NCBI RefSeq assembly: GCF_009901955.1
Contig: NZ_WUTS01000001.1
Coordinates: 1,868,817 to 1,932,816, forward strand
Direction of reading: 5' to 3'
Origin: Halomonas icarae
GTDB lineage: Bacteria > Pseudomonadota > Gammaproteobacteria > Pseudomonadales > Halomonadaceae
Length of the DNA stretch: 64,000 nt
Shown: in pieces, positions 51,707 through 61,063 of the stretch
How positions within the stretch are numbered: position 1 is the stretch's first letter
Layout of the letters: every line of letters starts with the position of its first letter
Program-made: the position numbers and the translations under genes
The notes under the pieces: model-generated
Seen by the model: the letters and a program-made list of their open reading frames with translations, nothing else
Told to the model about the DNA's origin: nothing
Databases searched by the model: none

Positions 51707-52753
51707 TCAATCGAGACGTCCCTTGTCACGGGCAAGGTCACGTACCATCTCGATAGCCTCGGCGGCCACTGGCGACTTCTCGGCCTCGGTGTCCCAGACC
51801 TCCTGGGCCGCCTCGGTCATCGCCAGTACGTCATCGTCGGGCAAGGAAGTAACCTCGAAGCGGTGCGCCTCTTCCTCATTCCACTCGACGAACTTCTGAT
51901 GGCGATAATCGGCCCACTCAGCAGTGACCTCCATGAAGGTATCCTGCAGCTCCTCCGACATGCGGTTCCAGGTATTCTGGTTGACCAGAATATTGTCGAC
52001 GAAGCCCGGGTAGAGCATGTTCAAGTCGGTGTAGTGGGTCGCCACCTCGTCGAGCTTGAGCACCGAATAGTCATAGGGACCACCGTAGATCAGGCCATCG
52101 ATGGTGTTGGTGCTCAGGGCGATGTAGAACTCCTGAGGCGGGATGTAGACGGTGGGAATATCGAAGTGCTCGAGCACGGCAGACACGGAAGGCGTGGCAC
52201 GAACCTTGAGCTCGCTCATGTCCTCGAGGGAGTTCACCGGCTCCTTGGTCAGCAGATCGAAGCGACCGCCGAAGATCGGCACCGTATACTGCACGCCTTG
52301 ACGAGCATAGTTCTCGCTTAGCAGGTCGCCCAGACCACGCTCGCTCCATAGCTCCTTGGCTTCCTCGAGGCTGGTCCACGCCATGGGAATACCGGACTCC
52401 AGGACGGCGGTGTCCATCTGCCCTCCCCAGTAGCCGGCATAACCGTAGATGGCCTGCAGGGTGCCGCTACGCAGTGCAACGAACATCTGGTCGTTGGGTA
52501 CCAGCTCTCCGCCGCGGAAGATCTTGAGCTGGATGCGGCCATCGCTGGCCTCGGCCAGCATCTCCTGGTAGCGCTCGAAGATGGGATCCTCTTCGGTGCC
52601 TGTATATCGTTGCATGCGAATCTCGACAACGTCACCATCCTCGGCCATCACGGCTCCCGATACGACACTAAGGCCGCCGGCCAGGGCGAGCCCTGCCAAG
52701 GTGCTGGTTACCGAAGCGGCCACACCGCCCATCGCGAACTTGTTGTTATGCAT
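51707..52753 (-). CDS. dctP: TRAP transporter substrate-binding protein (transporter 3)
   Basis: 348 residues with an N-terminal signal (hydrophobic stretch LAGLALAGGLSVVSGAVMAED). EIRMQRYTGTEEDPIFERYQEMLAEASDGRIQLKIFRGGELVPNDQMFVALRSGTLQ and ELKVRATPSVSAVLEHFDIPTVYIPPQEFYIALSTNTIDG mark the DctP family, including the ligand arginine. The 'YTG..EDPIFERY' group is associated with larger organic acids in my experience of the family, but the ligand is unknown. Ribosome site AGGAGAG. Confidence 0.9.
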   Translation of the reverse strand: MHNNKFAMGGVAASVTSTLAGLALAGGLSVVSGAVMAEDGDVVEIRMQRYTGTEEDPIFERYQEMLAEASDGRIQLKIFRGGELVPNDQMFVALRSGTLQAIYGYAGYWGGQMDTAVLESGIPMAWTSLEEAKELWSERGLGDLLSENYARQGVQYTVPIFGGRFDLLTKEPVNSLEDMSELKVRATPSVSAVLEHFDIPTVYIPPQEFYIALSTNTIDGLIYGGPYDYSVLKLDEVATHYTDLNMLYPGFVDNILVNQNTWNRMSEELQDTFMEVTAEWADYRHQKFVEWNEEEAHRFEVTSLPDDDVLAMTEAAQEVWDTEAEKSPVAAEAIEMVRDLARDKGRLD

Positions 52754-52782
52754 CTCGAAACTCTCCTGCTAAGGGATGGGTA

Positions 52783-54390
52783 TCACGCTTTATCGGGATG
52801 AGTATCCGCCGCGCTAGCGGGGATCACCCAGTCATGTTCACCACGCGGCGTGGTGACATATTCAGGCCAGCGGAACTGCAGCGGCGGCTCATAATCGCAC
52901 AGCGGCGCCATCCAGTCCTCGCCACCGATGCCTCCGCCGGTGCGCTCGACAAATTCGGCACGCGCCTGCTCTAGCGCACCTGGCTCCTGGAACAGGTCCA
53001 GCAGCGTCAGTCCTACCGTCTTGGCGGCGGTGGCGATCATCGGATCGATGCAGGGCGCCAGGCCACCCAGAGCATTCATCGTCCAGGCTGGATAGGCACG
53101 CCCATCATCGCGGGGTGCGAGAGTGGGCCGGCCAATGTAGAGGCGAACCGTCGGCGCATGCCAGGAGTACTCGGTGTAGTCGTCCGAGGTGAAATGGGTC
53201 TGACTGGGTGCCAACATCTGGCGCAACTCATGCTCGGCCTCCTGGGGCGGACGCAGCCGCTCGATATCGGCCAGGAAGGGACGCTCCATCGGCGTCATGC
53301 CCAGGCTTTCCTGGATCTGGCGAGCCTGGGCCCCGGCCTCCTCGCCCAGCCGGGGCGGTCCAACCCGTTCCAGATTGCGGTAGGTCAGCTCGGCCAGGGC
53401 GTGGTTGGGCAGACCGGGGCGCGACTTGGCCACCCAGTGGCGCTCCACGCGACAGTGAGTCAGCCCGGCGACATGCTCGGCAATATGGTCGAGCCCGCGC
53501 ACCACATGCTCGGCCTGCTCGACCGACGCCACCCGGATGAAGTACTGAATCTCGGCCATCTGGGCGGGCAGATTGTCGGCGGTCGCCTGCCCAGCGTTGA
53601 GGATCGCCTCGTTCATCGACCAGTTGAGGCCACTGGCCAGCACATGCTCGCGCAGCGCCTTGGCATTGAGATACATCTGGGTGACCGCATCATTGGCTCC
53701 CGGCGCTCGCGCGCTGGCGTGGGAGGCGGCGATGGGTGATTGCACCGCGCTGGTCAACCAGGTCTCGGGGCTATCGCACACGAAACGATAGATAACGCCG
53801 TAGGCGGCACCGCAGTGGGTATCCCAGCGGGTGGTGTTACACAGCGGCAGCATGTAGAAAGGATGGAAGCTGATCGCCGCATCCAGGTCATCGTAGTACC
53901 CCCGGGCGGCGTGAATCGGCTTGGAGCCACGCACCTTCTCCGCCGGCTCACCGAAGAATTTCAGGGTGCCGCCGATGCCCTGCTCCTTCATCAGCGCCTG
54001 CACGGCCAGAAACCCGCCCAACGAACCGATACCCAGCGCCGAGTGTGGATCGGTATGCCCGCCGGCCCAGGGACTCAGGCCATCACGGGGCCGCTGAACC
54101 ACATCGGCCGCCTGACAGTTGCCTGGCACGGCGTCATACTCGGCATAACCACCCAGCGTGGGCCCCTCGCCATTGCTCCAGGTAGCGCAGAAGGCGGTAG
54201 GCATACCGCCCGAGCCCTCTTCGACGGTGAAGCCATGCTGGCGCAGTAGATCCACGTAGAAGCGCGCCGAGCGGTACTCCCGCCAGGCCGTCTCGGCGTA
54301 GTGCCAGATCGTCTGGTTCCACTCCGACAGCCTCGGCATCAATGCCTCGACCCCCTGAATGAGCGCCTCGCGTTGAGCGGGTGTGGTCAT
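52783..54390 (-). CDS. AbgB-like M20 amidohydrolase
   Basis: 535 residues, longer than typical M20D (about 390-480). LGGYAEYDAVPGN, GGHTDPHSALGIGSLGGFLAVQALM, LKFFGEPAEKVRGSKP and ITFHP-like AISFHPFYML follow AbgB (p-aminobenzoyl-glutamate hydrolase subunit B). The first metal motif reads GGHTDPHSAL, as in AbgB. It should cleave an amide of an amino acid or similar conjugate, in the cytoplasm. ATG 54390 follows GAGGAAG. First gene of the minus-strand operon with TRAP transporter 3: import followed by hydrolysis. Confidence 0.83.
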   Translation of the reverse strand: MTTPAQREALIQGVEALMPRLSEWNQTIWHYAETAWREYRSARFYVDLLRQHGFTVEEGSGGMPTAFCATWSNGEGPTLGGYAEYDAVPGNCQAADVVQRPRDGLSPWAGGHTDPHSALGIGSLGGFLAVQALMKEQGIGGTLKFFGEPAEKVRGSKPIHAARGYYDDLDAAISFHPFYMLPLCNTTRWDTHCGAAYGVIYRFVCDSPETWLTSAVQSPIAASHASARAPGANDAVTQMYLNAKALREHVLASGLNWSMNEAILNAGQATADNLPAQMAEIQYFIRVASVEQAEHVVRGLDHIAEHVAGLTHCRVERHWVAKSRPGLPNHALAELTYRNLERVGPPRLGEEAGAQARQIQESLGMTPMERPFLADIERLRPPQEAEHELRQMLAPSQTHFTSDDYTEYSWHAPTVRLYIGRPTLAPRDDGRAYPAWTMNALGGLAPCIDPMIATAAKTVGLTLLDLFQEPGALEQARAEFVERTGGGIGGEDWMAPLCDYEPPLQFRWPEYVTTPRGEHDWVIPASAADTHPDKA

Positions 54391-54410
54391 CTGACTTCCT
54401 CGATCGGGAA

Positions 54411-54428
54411 TGATTGATTTGCCAATCA
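54411..54428. promoter_or_regulatory. LysR-type inverted repeat between hydrolase and regulator
   Basis: TGATTG-N6-CAATCA, a T-N11-A-like dyad 21 bases from the hydrolase start. A related AATC-ACCC-GATT element lies close to the LysR start. The 93-base divergent gap is the natural place for the regulator's sites. Confidence 0.55.
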
Positions 54429-54483
54429 CTATAGATAAAAATCCGCTCATCAAAAGCCAAAATTAATCACCCGATTGGTTAAA

Positions 54484-55407
54484 ATGACTCAACAAAAAAT
54501 CTCGCACCTGCCCTCCCTTCAGGCGCTGCGCGCATTCGAAGCGCTGGCCCGACTAGGCAGCCTGACAGAGGCCGCCGACTACCTTAGTCTCACCCGCAGT
54601 GCCATCAGCCATCAGCTTCGCCTGTTGGAAAGCCAGCTTAATCTGCGACTCTACGAGCGGAGGGGGCGCGGGGTCATTCTGACACCGGCAGGCCAGCTCT
54701 ATGCCGGCGAGGTACGCGAGGTGCTGCAGAGCCTGGAGCGTATTCATGCCAACCTGCCCGACCAGGAGTACAACGGACACCTCCATGTATGCATGCCGCC
54801 AGGCTTCGCTTCCAGCGTTATCAGCCGCCATATCAACGACTTCTATCGCAGCTATCCGACGATTCGTCTGCACCTGAGCACCAACCGCGAGGACGAGACG
54901 GTCCACCAGCCCAACTTCGACCTGTTTGTGGTGTTCAGCAAGGGCATTCACAGCGATCACCACGTCGAACGCCTCACCCAGCCCACCTACCAACCGGTAT
55001 GCAGCCCCAGGCTGCTCAACGAACTGAACATCTTGCATCCTCGGGACCTCAACCGTGCCACCCTGCTGCACCTGCACAGCGCTCACGACTGGCAGCTGTG
55101 GCTCTCCGGACGCACCGGCAAGCATCCGGTCAAGGTAGATTCCGGGCTCTATTTCTCGAACATTCTGCTGGTGCTCCAGGCGGCCATCTCGGGTCAGGGC
55201 ATTGCCATCGGCGACGATGTGGTGTGTGGCGAGAGTCTGCGCCAGGGTCAACTGGTACGCCCCTTCGGTGAAAGCATCCCCGGCGATCGTGCCTATTATC
55301 TGGTGACGCCCCACAGCCGGCTCGAAGATCCCAATGTCCAGGCCTTCAGCGAGTGGATAAAAAGACGGCTCAGCGGCCTGCTCAGCGCCTCTGCCGTGAT
55401 GCCGTAA
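54484..55407 (+). CDS. LysR-family regulator (GcvA-like)
   Basis: 307 residues. HTH LPSLQALRAFEALARLGSLTEAADYLSLTRSAISHQLRLLESQLNLRLYERRGRGVILTPAGQ, the GcvA/AmpR-type beginning, then an effector domain. ATG 54484 gives the canonical N-terminus though no ribosome site is clear; a leaderless or weak start is possible. Divergent from the AbgB-like gene and followed by the amidohydrolase gene on its own strand, so it can control both arms of the locus. Confidence 0.88.
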   Translation: MTQQKISHLPSLQALRAFEALARLGSLTEAADYLSLTRSAISHQLRLLESQLNLRLYERRGRGVILTPAGQLYAGEVREVLQSLERIHANLPDQEYNGHLHVCMPPGFASSVISRHINDFYRSYPTIRLHLSTNREDETVHQPNFDLFVVFSKGIHSDHHVERLTQPTYQPVCSPRLLNELNILHPRDLNRATLLHLHSAHDWQLWLSGRTGKHPVKVDSGLYFSNILLVLQAAISGQGIAIGDDVVCGESLRQGQLVRPFGESIPGDRAYYLVTPHSRLEDPNVQAFSEWIKRRLSGLLSASAVMP

Positions 55408-55520
55408 GTTGCATTGCCACACGCCAACATCGCTCACCTATGACGCAAGAAATTACCACCTCATGGCCATATCAGGTGGTTTATGGTGAATCCTACACGA
55501 CAATCAACGAGGTGATAGCG

Positions 55521-57251
55521 ATGTTCGACCCATGGCGTTCCAGCCACGCTCCCGCCCCGCGTCATGCCGATATCGTGCTGACCGGCGGCGCGATCTACAC
55601 CCTCGACCCTAGTCGCCCCTGGGCCGAGGCGCTGGCCATGGCGGGCGGACGGCTGTGTGCCATCGGCGACGCCAGCAGCATGGCCGAGTGGATCGGACCC
55701 CACACCCGCGTGGTAGAACTCGGCGGTCGCTTCGTCATGCCCGGCCTGCACGACATGCATACCCACCCCGACCTCGGTCTGGCGGCCAAATATGACGACA
55801 CCCTCACGATCGGCGTCGAGGACCCCACTCCTGAGCAGGTCAAGCAGGCGATTCTTGACTACGCCGAGAGCCACCCCGGGGACGGCTGGATCCATGGTGC
55901 CTACTTCGTACGCTATACCTTCCGCCAGGCGGGCCTGGTGCCGGGGCGGGCCTGGCTCGACAGCGTGATGCCCGACCGGCCGGTGGCGCTCCTCGATCGC
56001 ATGTGGGGCACCATGATGGTCAACAGCAAGGCGCTGGCCCTGGCCGGCATCGACCGTCACACCCCGGATCCGCGCAATGGCTACATGGAGCGCGATCCAC
56101 TTACCGGCGAGCCGACGGGGCTGATGATCGACGGTGCCTACGCGATGATCCACGCCGCCATGCCACCGACACCGGTGGCCGCACTGCGTCAGGCCTATGA
56201 GGAAGGACTGCATTTCCAGACCAGCCGGGGTGTCACCGCCACCAAGTACGTGCATGTCTGTGAACAGCGCCTGACCGCACTCAAGGAGCTCGACGATACC
56301 GGCCGGCTTAGCCTGCGTGTCGAGGCCGCTATCAGCTGGCAGGACGACATCTTCCCGGTGGCACGGCGTTGGGAGCTGCTTTCTGGTGAGCGGCACTACT
56401 ACGCCAGCAGCCGACTCAGTGCCAACGCCGTCAAGTTCCACTTCGATGGTACCGTGGAGCCACGCTCCTCGTTTCTGCTCACCCCCTGGGAGAGCGACGA
56501 TGACTGGCGTGGCAAGATCAACCTGACCCCCGAGCACCTGCGTGACATGCTGATCGACATGGATCGTCGCGGTATCCGTGTCATTGCCCACTGTACGGGC
56601 GACGGTGCCTCCGACCTGTTCCTCGATGCGGTGGCGGCCACGCGACGTGCCAACGGCCCCGGGGTGCGTCACCAGTGCGCCCACAGCACCATCCTTCACG
56701 ATGCCAACCTGGCGCGCTTCGCCGAACTCGACGTGATTGCAGAGTTCTCTCCCGCCGCCTGGTACCCCTCGCGCTTCACCTCCGGGGCGCGCGCCGGCTA
56801 TGGTGCCGAGCGACTGTCACGCGCCTATAACCTGCGCGGCGTGCTCGACGCCGGCGGTGTGGCGGTATTCGGTACCGACTTCCCGGTAGCCTCCATCGAT
56901 CCCTGGCTGGCACTGGAAACTCTGGTGACTCGGCAGAACCCCTGGGAGCCGGGCGAGGAGCGCTTTGGCACCCCCATTTCCCTGGAAGAGGCGCTGCGCG
57001 TCGCTACCCTCAACGGCGCCTACGCCATGGGGCTGGAGCAGGAGAGTGGGTCGCTGGAGGTGGGCAAGTCGGCCGACCTGATCGTGTTGGATCACAACCC
57101 TTTCGCCCGTGAGGTGCGCGGTAACCTGCACCGCACCCAAGTCGAGCTTGGTTTCCTGCAGGGACAGCCGGTATACGATCGCTCCGGCGAGCTTGACGCC
57201 CATGGCCTCACCGCCACCTGGCAGGGTGAATCGCCCACGCTGCAGCCTTGA
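55521..57251 (+). CDS. Amidohydrolase family 3 (YtcJ-like) protein
   Basis: 576 residues. Metal ligands appear in MPGLHDMHTHPD (HxH), VIAHCTGDGASDLFLDAV, RHQCAHSTIL and VFGTDFPVASIDPWLALE, the amidohydrolase-3 pattern found in N-substituted formamide deformylase and YtcJ. It would hydrolyse an amide or formamide with a Zn-type centre in the cytoplasm. ATG 55521 has GAGG eight bases upstream. Upstream frame to 55353 is open but overlaps the LysR gene and is rejected. Followed by the ThDP enzyme 72 bases later. Confidence 0.85.
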   Translation: MFDPWRSSHAPAPRHADIVLTGGAIYTLDPSRPWAEALAMAGGRLCAIGDASSMAEWIGPHTRVVELGGRFVMPGLHDMHTHPDLGLAAKYDDTLTIGVEDPTPEQVKQAILDYAESHPGDGWIHGAYFVRYTFRQAGLVPGRAWLDSVMPDRPVALLDRMWGTMMVNSKALALAGIDRHTPDPRNGYMERDPLTGEPTGLMIDGAYAMIHAAMPPTPVAALRQAYEEGLHFQTSRGVTATKYVHVCEQRLTALKELDDTGRLSLRVEAAISWQDDIFPVARRWELLSGERHYYASSRLSANAVKFHFDGTVEPRSSFLLTPWESDDDWRGKINLTPEHLRDMLIDMDRRGIRVIAHCTGDGASDLFLDAVAATRRANGPGVRHQCAHSTILHDANLARFAELDVIAEFSPAAWYPSRFTSGARAGYGAERLSRAYNLRGVLDAGGVAVFGTDFPVASIDPWLALETLVTRQNPWEPGEERFGTPISLEEALRVATLNGAYAMGLEQESGSLEVGKSADLIVLDHNPFAREVRGNLHRTQVELGFLQGQPVYDRSGELDAHGLTATWQGESPTLQP

Positions 57252-57323
57252 CAGTCGGCCCCGCCTGCCGCGGGGTACGACATTCGCCCCCTTGTTACCT
57301 CTTCTGTCCCTCGGAGTCATGAC

Positions 57324-58955
57324 ATGACCTGTGCTGAACTGCTGCTTCGCCTGCTGCGCGACCGCTATGGCATCGACACCCTCTTCGGTATCCCCGGCGT
57401 GCATACCGTCGAGCTCTACCGTGGCCTGAGCCACAGCGGCGTGCGCCACGTGACCCCGCGTCATGAGCAGGGTGCCGGCTTCATGGCCGACGGCTACGCC
57501 CGCGCCACCGGCAAGCCCGGGGTATGCCTGATCATCACTGGCCCCGGCATGACCAACATCACCACCGCCATGGGCCAGGCACTGGCGGACTCGGTACCGA
57601 TGCTGGTGATCTCCAGCGTCAACCGCCGCGACACCCTGGGGCGCGGCCAGGGCCGTCTGCACGAGTTGGAGAGCCAGTCGAACCTGGTGGGCAACGTGGC
57701 TCGTTTCAGCCATACCCTGCTCGACCCGGACGGTCTGCCCGAGGTTCTGGCCCGCGCCTTTGCCATCTTCCAGGGGGCCCGCCCGGGGCCGGTGCATATC
57801 GAGATTCCCATCGACCTGTTCGATGCCCCCGTCACCCCACCCACCCACTGGCCCGCCCCGCAGCTGCACCCTGCCGCCCCGGACCCGGCCGGCCTCGACG
57901 TTGCCGCCGAGTGGTTGCACGCTGCCGAGCGTCCGTTGGTGCTGCTTGGCGGCGGCTGTGTGGCGGCCCCTGAAGCCGCTCGAGAGCTGGTCACCCGCCT
58001 CGATGCTCCCACCGCCACCACGGTCAACGCCAAGGGGCTGCTGGGCGATGCCCATCCTCTCGACCTGGGCGCCACCACCGGCCTGCCGGCAGTGCGCGAG
58101 CTAGCCCGGGAGGCCGATGTGATCCTCGCCGTCGGCACCGAGCTTGGCGAGACCGACTACGACGTGGTGTTCGACGATGGCTTTACCCTCAACGGCCGAC
58201 TGATCCGCATCGACGTGGACGCCCAGCAACTGGTGCGCAACCAGTCACTGGCGCTGGGGCTGGTCAGCGACGCCGCCCGTGCCCTGGAGGGGCTGCTCTC
58301 CCGGGTGCCCGATACCCTGGCGCGAGATGGCGTAGTGCGTGCCACCGCGGCTCGCAAGGCTCTCGCTCTTCATCAGGAGCCACTGCTCGCCCCCTTTGTG
58401 CCGCTGTGTGCCACCCTCCGCGAAGCGCTGCCCGACGCAGTCTGGGTGGGTGACTCCACGGCACCGGCCTACGCCGCCAACCACCTGCTGTCACTGCCCG
58501 CGCCACGTCGCTTCTTCAACGCCTCCACCGGCTACGGCACCCTTGGCTACGGCCTGCCGGCGGCGCTGGGTGCTCAGCTCGGCAAGCCTGAGCAGCCGGT
58601 GATCGGCCTGGTGGGCGACGGCGGAGTCATGTTCAGCCTGGCGGAACTGGCCACCGCCGTGGAAGAGCGGCTGCCGGTGGTGATCCTGCTGTGGCACAAC
58701 CACGGCTACGAGGAGATTCGCCGCTACATGGATGAGCACGGCGTCGAGCGGCTGGGCGTGGATATCCAGGCGCCCGACTTCCAGACCCTGGCCCAGGGCT
58801 TCGGCTGCGCCGCCACCCGCGTGTCCAGCCCCGCCGAGCTGGGCCAGGCACTGCGTGAGCGCCCGCCCCAGGCGCCCTATCTAGTAGAGATCGACGCCGC
58901 GGCCTGGTGCCGTCAGCTCGAACTACCGCCACCCGCTGCTCAGGAGGCCCCATGA
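57324..58955 (+). CDS. ThDP-dependent 2-oxo acid decarboxylase (AruI-like)
   Basis: 543 residues. RHEQGAGFMADGYARATGKPGVCLIITGPG carries the catalytic Glu, and GDGGVMFSLAELATAVEERLPVVILLWHNHGYEEIRRY the GDG-x-Nx thiamine-diphosphate motif. Annotations of this subfamily range from acetolactate-synthase-like to 5-guanidino-2-oxopentanoate (2-ketoarginine) decarboxylase, AruI. The immediately following aldehyde dehydrogenase (overlapping ATGA) makes a decarboxylase that yields an aldehyde likelier than acetolactate synthesis. GGAG lies 8 bases before ATG 57324. No AruH-type arginine transaminase is nearby. Confidence 0.8.
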   Translation: MTCAELLLRLLRDRYGIDTLFGIPGVHTVELYRGLSHSGVRHVTPRHEQGAGFMADGYARATGKPGVCLIITGPGMTNITTAMGQALADSVPMLVISSVNRRDTLGRGQGRLHELESQSNLVGNVARFSHTLLDPDGLPEVLARAFAIFQGARPGPVHIEIPIDLFDAPVTPPTHWPAPQLHPAAPDPAGLDVAAEWLHAAERPLVLLGGGCVAAPEAARELVTRLDAPTATTVNAKGLLGDAHPLDLGATTGLPAVRELAREADVILAVGTELGETDYDVVFDDGFTLNGRLIRIDVDAQQLVRNQSLALGLVSDAARALEGLLSRVPDTLARDGVVRATAARKALALHQEPLLAPFVPLCATLREALPDAVWVGDSTAPAYAANHLLSLPAPRRFFNASTGYGTLGYGLPAALGAQLGKPEQPVIGLVGDGGVMFSLAELATAVEERLPVVILLWHNHGYEEIRRYMDEHGVERLGVDIQAPDFQTLAQGFGCAATRVSSPAELGQALRERPPQAPYLVEIDAAAWCRQLELPPPAAQEAP

Positions 58956-60400
58956 CACGTCTCGACCAGCAGTTTATCGACAACCGCTGGGTGACCTCCC
59001 GGGCCCATCGCTGGCTGCCGGTCACCAACCCTTATAGCGAGGCGCAGATCGCCGAGGTTACCGCCGGCCACCCGGCCGACGTGGACGCCGCCGTGGACGC
59101 CGCGCGTCGCGCGCTGCCCGCTTGGCGCGCGCTCCCCGGCGCCCAGCACGCCGATTACCTGGAGGCCATCGCCAGCGCCCTGAGTCTGCGCCGCGAGGCA
59201 CTGATCCTCGCGTCCGTCACCAATAACGGCAAGGTGCGTGGCGAGGCTGCCATCGACCTGGACGACGCCATCGCCTGCTATCGCTACTACGCCGAACAGG
59301 CTCGCCAGCTGGACGCCCGCCAAGGCACGCCGGTGGCGCTGGCAATGGCCGGGGCCGAGGCACGCTGCTATCACGACCCGGTTGGCGTGGTGGGACTGAT
59401 CACGCCGTGGAACTTCCCGCTGGTGACCAGCGCGTGGAAGATCGCGCCGGCGCTGGCCGCGGGCTGTACGGTAATTTTCAAGCCTTCCGAGGTGACGCCA
59501 CTGCCTGAACTCGCCCTGGCCGAGATCGCCATGGAGATCGGCCTCCCGGCGGGAGTGCTGAACCTACTCAACGGCGACGGCGAGGGCATCGGAGCCCCGC
59601 TCAGCCGCCACCCAGGGGTCGACAAGCTATCGTTCACCGGTAGCAACACGGTCGGCGAGGCGGTCATGCAGGCCGCCGCCTCTCATACCGCCAACGTCTC
59701 GCTGGAGCTGGGCGGCAAGTCGCCGATCATCGTGATGGAAGACGCCGACCCCGAACAGGCCGCCGACTGGGTGATGGCGGGCATCTACTACAACGCCGGC
59801 CAGATCTGTTCGGCCACCTCACGCCTGCTCGTCCATGAAGCACTTGCCGAGTCACTCTACGCGGCCCTGGCCACACGCATCGACGCCCTGACGCTGGGCG
59901 ACCCGCTGCAGGCAGAAACCGATATTGGGCCACTGACCCGCGCCCAGCAGCGCAGCAGCGTCCAGCGCTACCTCGATATCGCTCACCAGGAAGGGCTAGT
60001 GGCGGTACGCGATGGACGCCACCGCACGCTGCCCGACACCGGCTTCTTTATCGCCCCGACCCTCTATCGCGACGTGCCGGTTGCAAGCACCCTGTGGCGT
60101 GAAGAAATCTTCGGTCCGGTGCTGTGCGGACGCAGCGTCGTCGACGAGGCCGAGGCCATCACCTTGGCCAACGACAGCGACTTCGGCCTTGCCGCCACGG
60201 TGATCAGCGGCGACGCAGAGCGCGCCCGACGCATCGGTCGCCAGCTGCAGGCCGGCAGCATCTGGTACAACAGCGAGCAGCTGGTGCTGCCACAGACCGG
60301 CTGGGGCGGCTTCAAGCGCAGTGGCATCGGTCGTGAGCTCGGCCCGTGGGGGCTTTCTGCCTATCTCGAGGTGAAGCATCTCATCGGGCCCAGCGACTAG
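58952..60400 (+). CDS. Aldehyde dehydrogenase (betaine/aminoaldehyde type)
   Basis: 482 residues. ITPWNFPLVTSAWKIAPALAAGC, LELGGKSPIIVMEDADPEQ and YYNAGQICSATSRLLVHE are the ALDH motifs, closest in style to betaine aldehyde and aminoaldehyde dehydrogenases. ATG 58952 overlaps the stop of the ThDP decarboxylase (ATGA), so both are made together: decarboxylation to an aldehyde, then oxidation to an acid. Ends in a 4-base convergent overlap with the DUF1415 gene. Confidence 0.88.
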   Translation: MTRLDQQFIDNRWVTSRAHRWLPVTNPYSEAQIAEVTAGHPADVDAAVDAARRALPAWRALPGAQHADYLEAIASALSLRREALILASVTNNGKVRGEAAIDLDDAIACYRYYAEQARQLDARQGTPVALAMAGAEARCYHDPVGVVGLITPWNFPLVTSAWKIAPALAAGCTVIFKPSEVTPLPELALAEIAMEIGLPAGVLNLLNGDGEGIGAPLSRHPGVDKLSFTGSNTVGEAVMQAAASHTANVSLELGGKSPIIVMEDADPEQAADWVMAGIYYNAGQICSATSRLLVHEALAESLYAALATRIDALTLGDPLQAETDIGPLTRAQQRSSVQRYLDIAHQEGLVAVRDGRHRTLPDTGFFIAPTLYRDVPVASTLWREEIFGPVLCGRSVVDEAEAITLANDSDFGLAATVISGDAERARRIGRQLQAGSIWYNSEQLVLPQTGWGGFKRSGIGRELGPWGLSAYLEVKHLIGPSD

Positions 60401-60960
60401 GTGTCTTTGATCTGCCCGCGCAGCCTGGCGAGGGCCGTGCTGAGTCCAGCATGGCCCTCCTCGCGTAGCGCCGTCACATTACGCTCGGGTATCGCCTCGG
60501 GGTCGGGGTAGCGGGCAAGCGCCTGCTCGAGGCCCGCCTCACGCAGCAAATGCAGCATCGGCAGGGGCGAGCGATTGGTATAGTTGGCGGGATCTTCCGG
60601 CTCGGCATCGGCGAAGCAGTAGTCCGGATGAAAGCTGGCCAGCTGATAGACTCCTTCATAGCCTTGGTCCACCAGCAGCGTCTCGGCTATCTCGAGAAAA
60701 TCCAGATAGTCATCGAAGGCCGCTAGCCCCGGTGTCAACACCAGCAGGGTCGTCTCGATGCCGGGCGTCTCGTCGAGACGCTCACATTCGGCCACCAGCG
60801 CCAGCAGGGCGGGCTCCCAGTCGCCGGCATCCTGTACCACATAGCGGATGGTGTCGCGGGCCACCTCTCGGCCGGCAAAGGGGCAGATATTGCGGGCGAC
60901 CACGAAGGTCTCCACCCACTGGCGGGTCGCGGCAATGGGATCAACGGTTGTGGGACACAT
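60397..60960 (-). CDS. DUF1415 family protein
   Basis: 187 residues. The conserved features CPFAGRE near the N-terminus, TTLLVLTPGLAAFDDYLDFLEIAETLL, and YQLASFHPDYCFADAEPEDPANYTNRSPLPMLHLLRE match the DUF1415 family of unknown function, common in gammaproteobacteria. ATG 60960 (MCPTTVDP) with GGAAG upstream is preferred over the open frame to 61041. Cys and His in CPFAG and FHPDYC could bind a metal or be redox-active; this is only a suggestion. Confidence 0.85.
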   Translation of the reverse strand: MCPTTVDPIAATRQWVETFVVARNICPFAGREVARDTIRYVVQDAGDWEPALLALVAECERLDETPGIETTLLVLTPGLAAFDDYLDFLEIAETLLVDQGYEGVYQLASFHPDYCFADAEPEDPANYTNRSPLPMLHLLREAGLEQALARYPDPEAIPERNVTALREEGHAGLSTALARLRGQIKDT

Positions 60961-61063
60961 GGCAAGCTTCCGGCAGCAGGAGGAGACCCGCCATGGTCCG
61001 CCGAACTGCATCGGCAGGCAAGTCGACCGAGACCAAGCCACCTGAGGACGAATCGAGCCTCGC

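Noticed and set aside
55353-55520. N-terminal extension of the amidohydrolase back into the LysR gene
   Set aside because: The extension overlaps LysR coding sequence and lacks a ribosome site, while ATG 55521 has GAGG at good spacing and precedes the domain.
56817-58055. 412-codon minus-strand frame spanning two real genes
   Set aside because: It crosses from the amidohydrolase into the ThDP decarboxylase, both with intact catalytic motifs on the plus strand.
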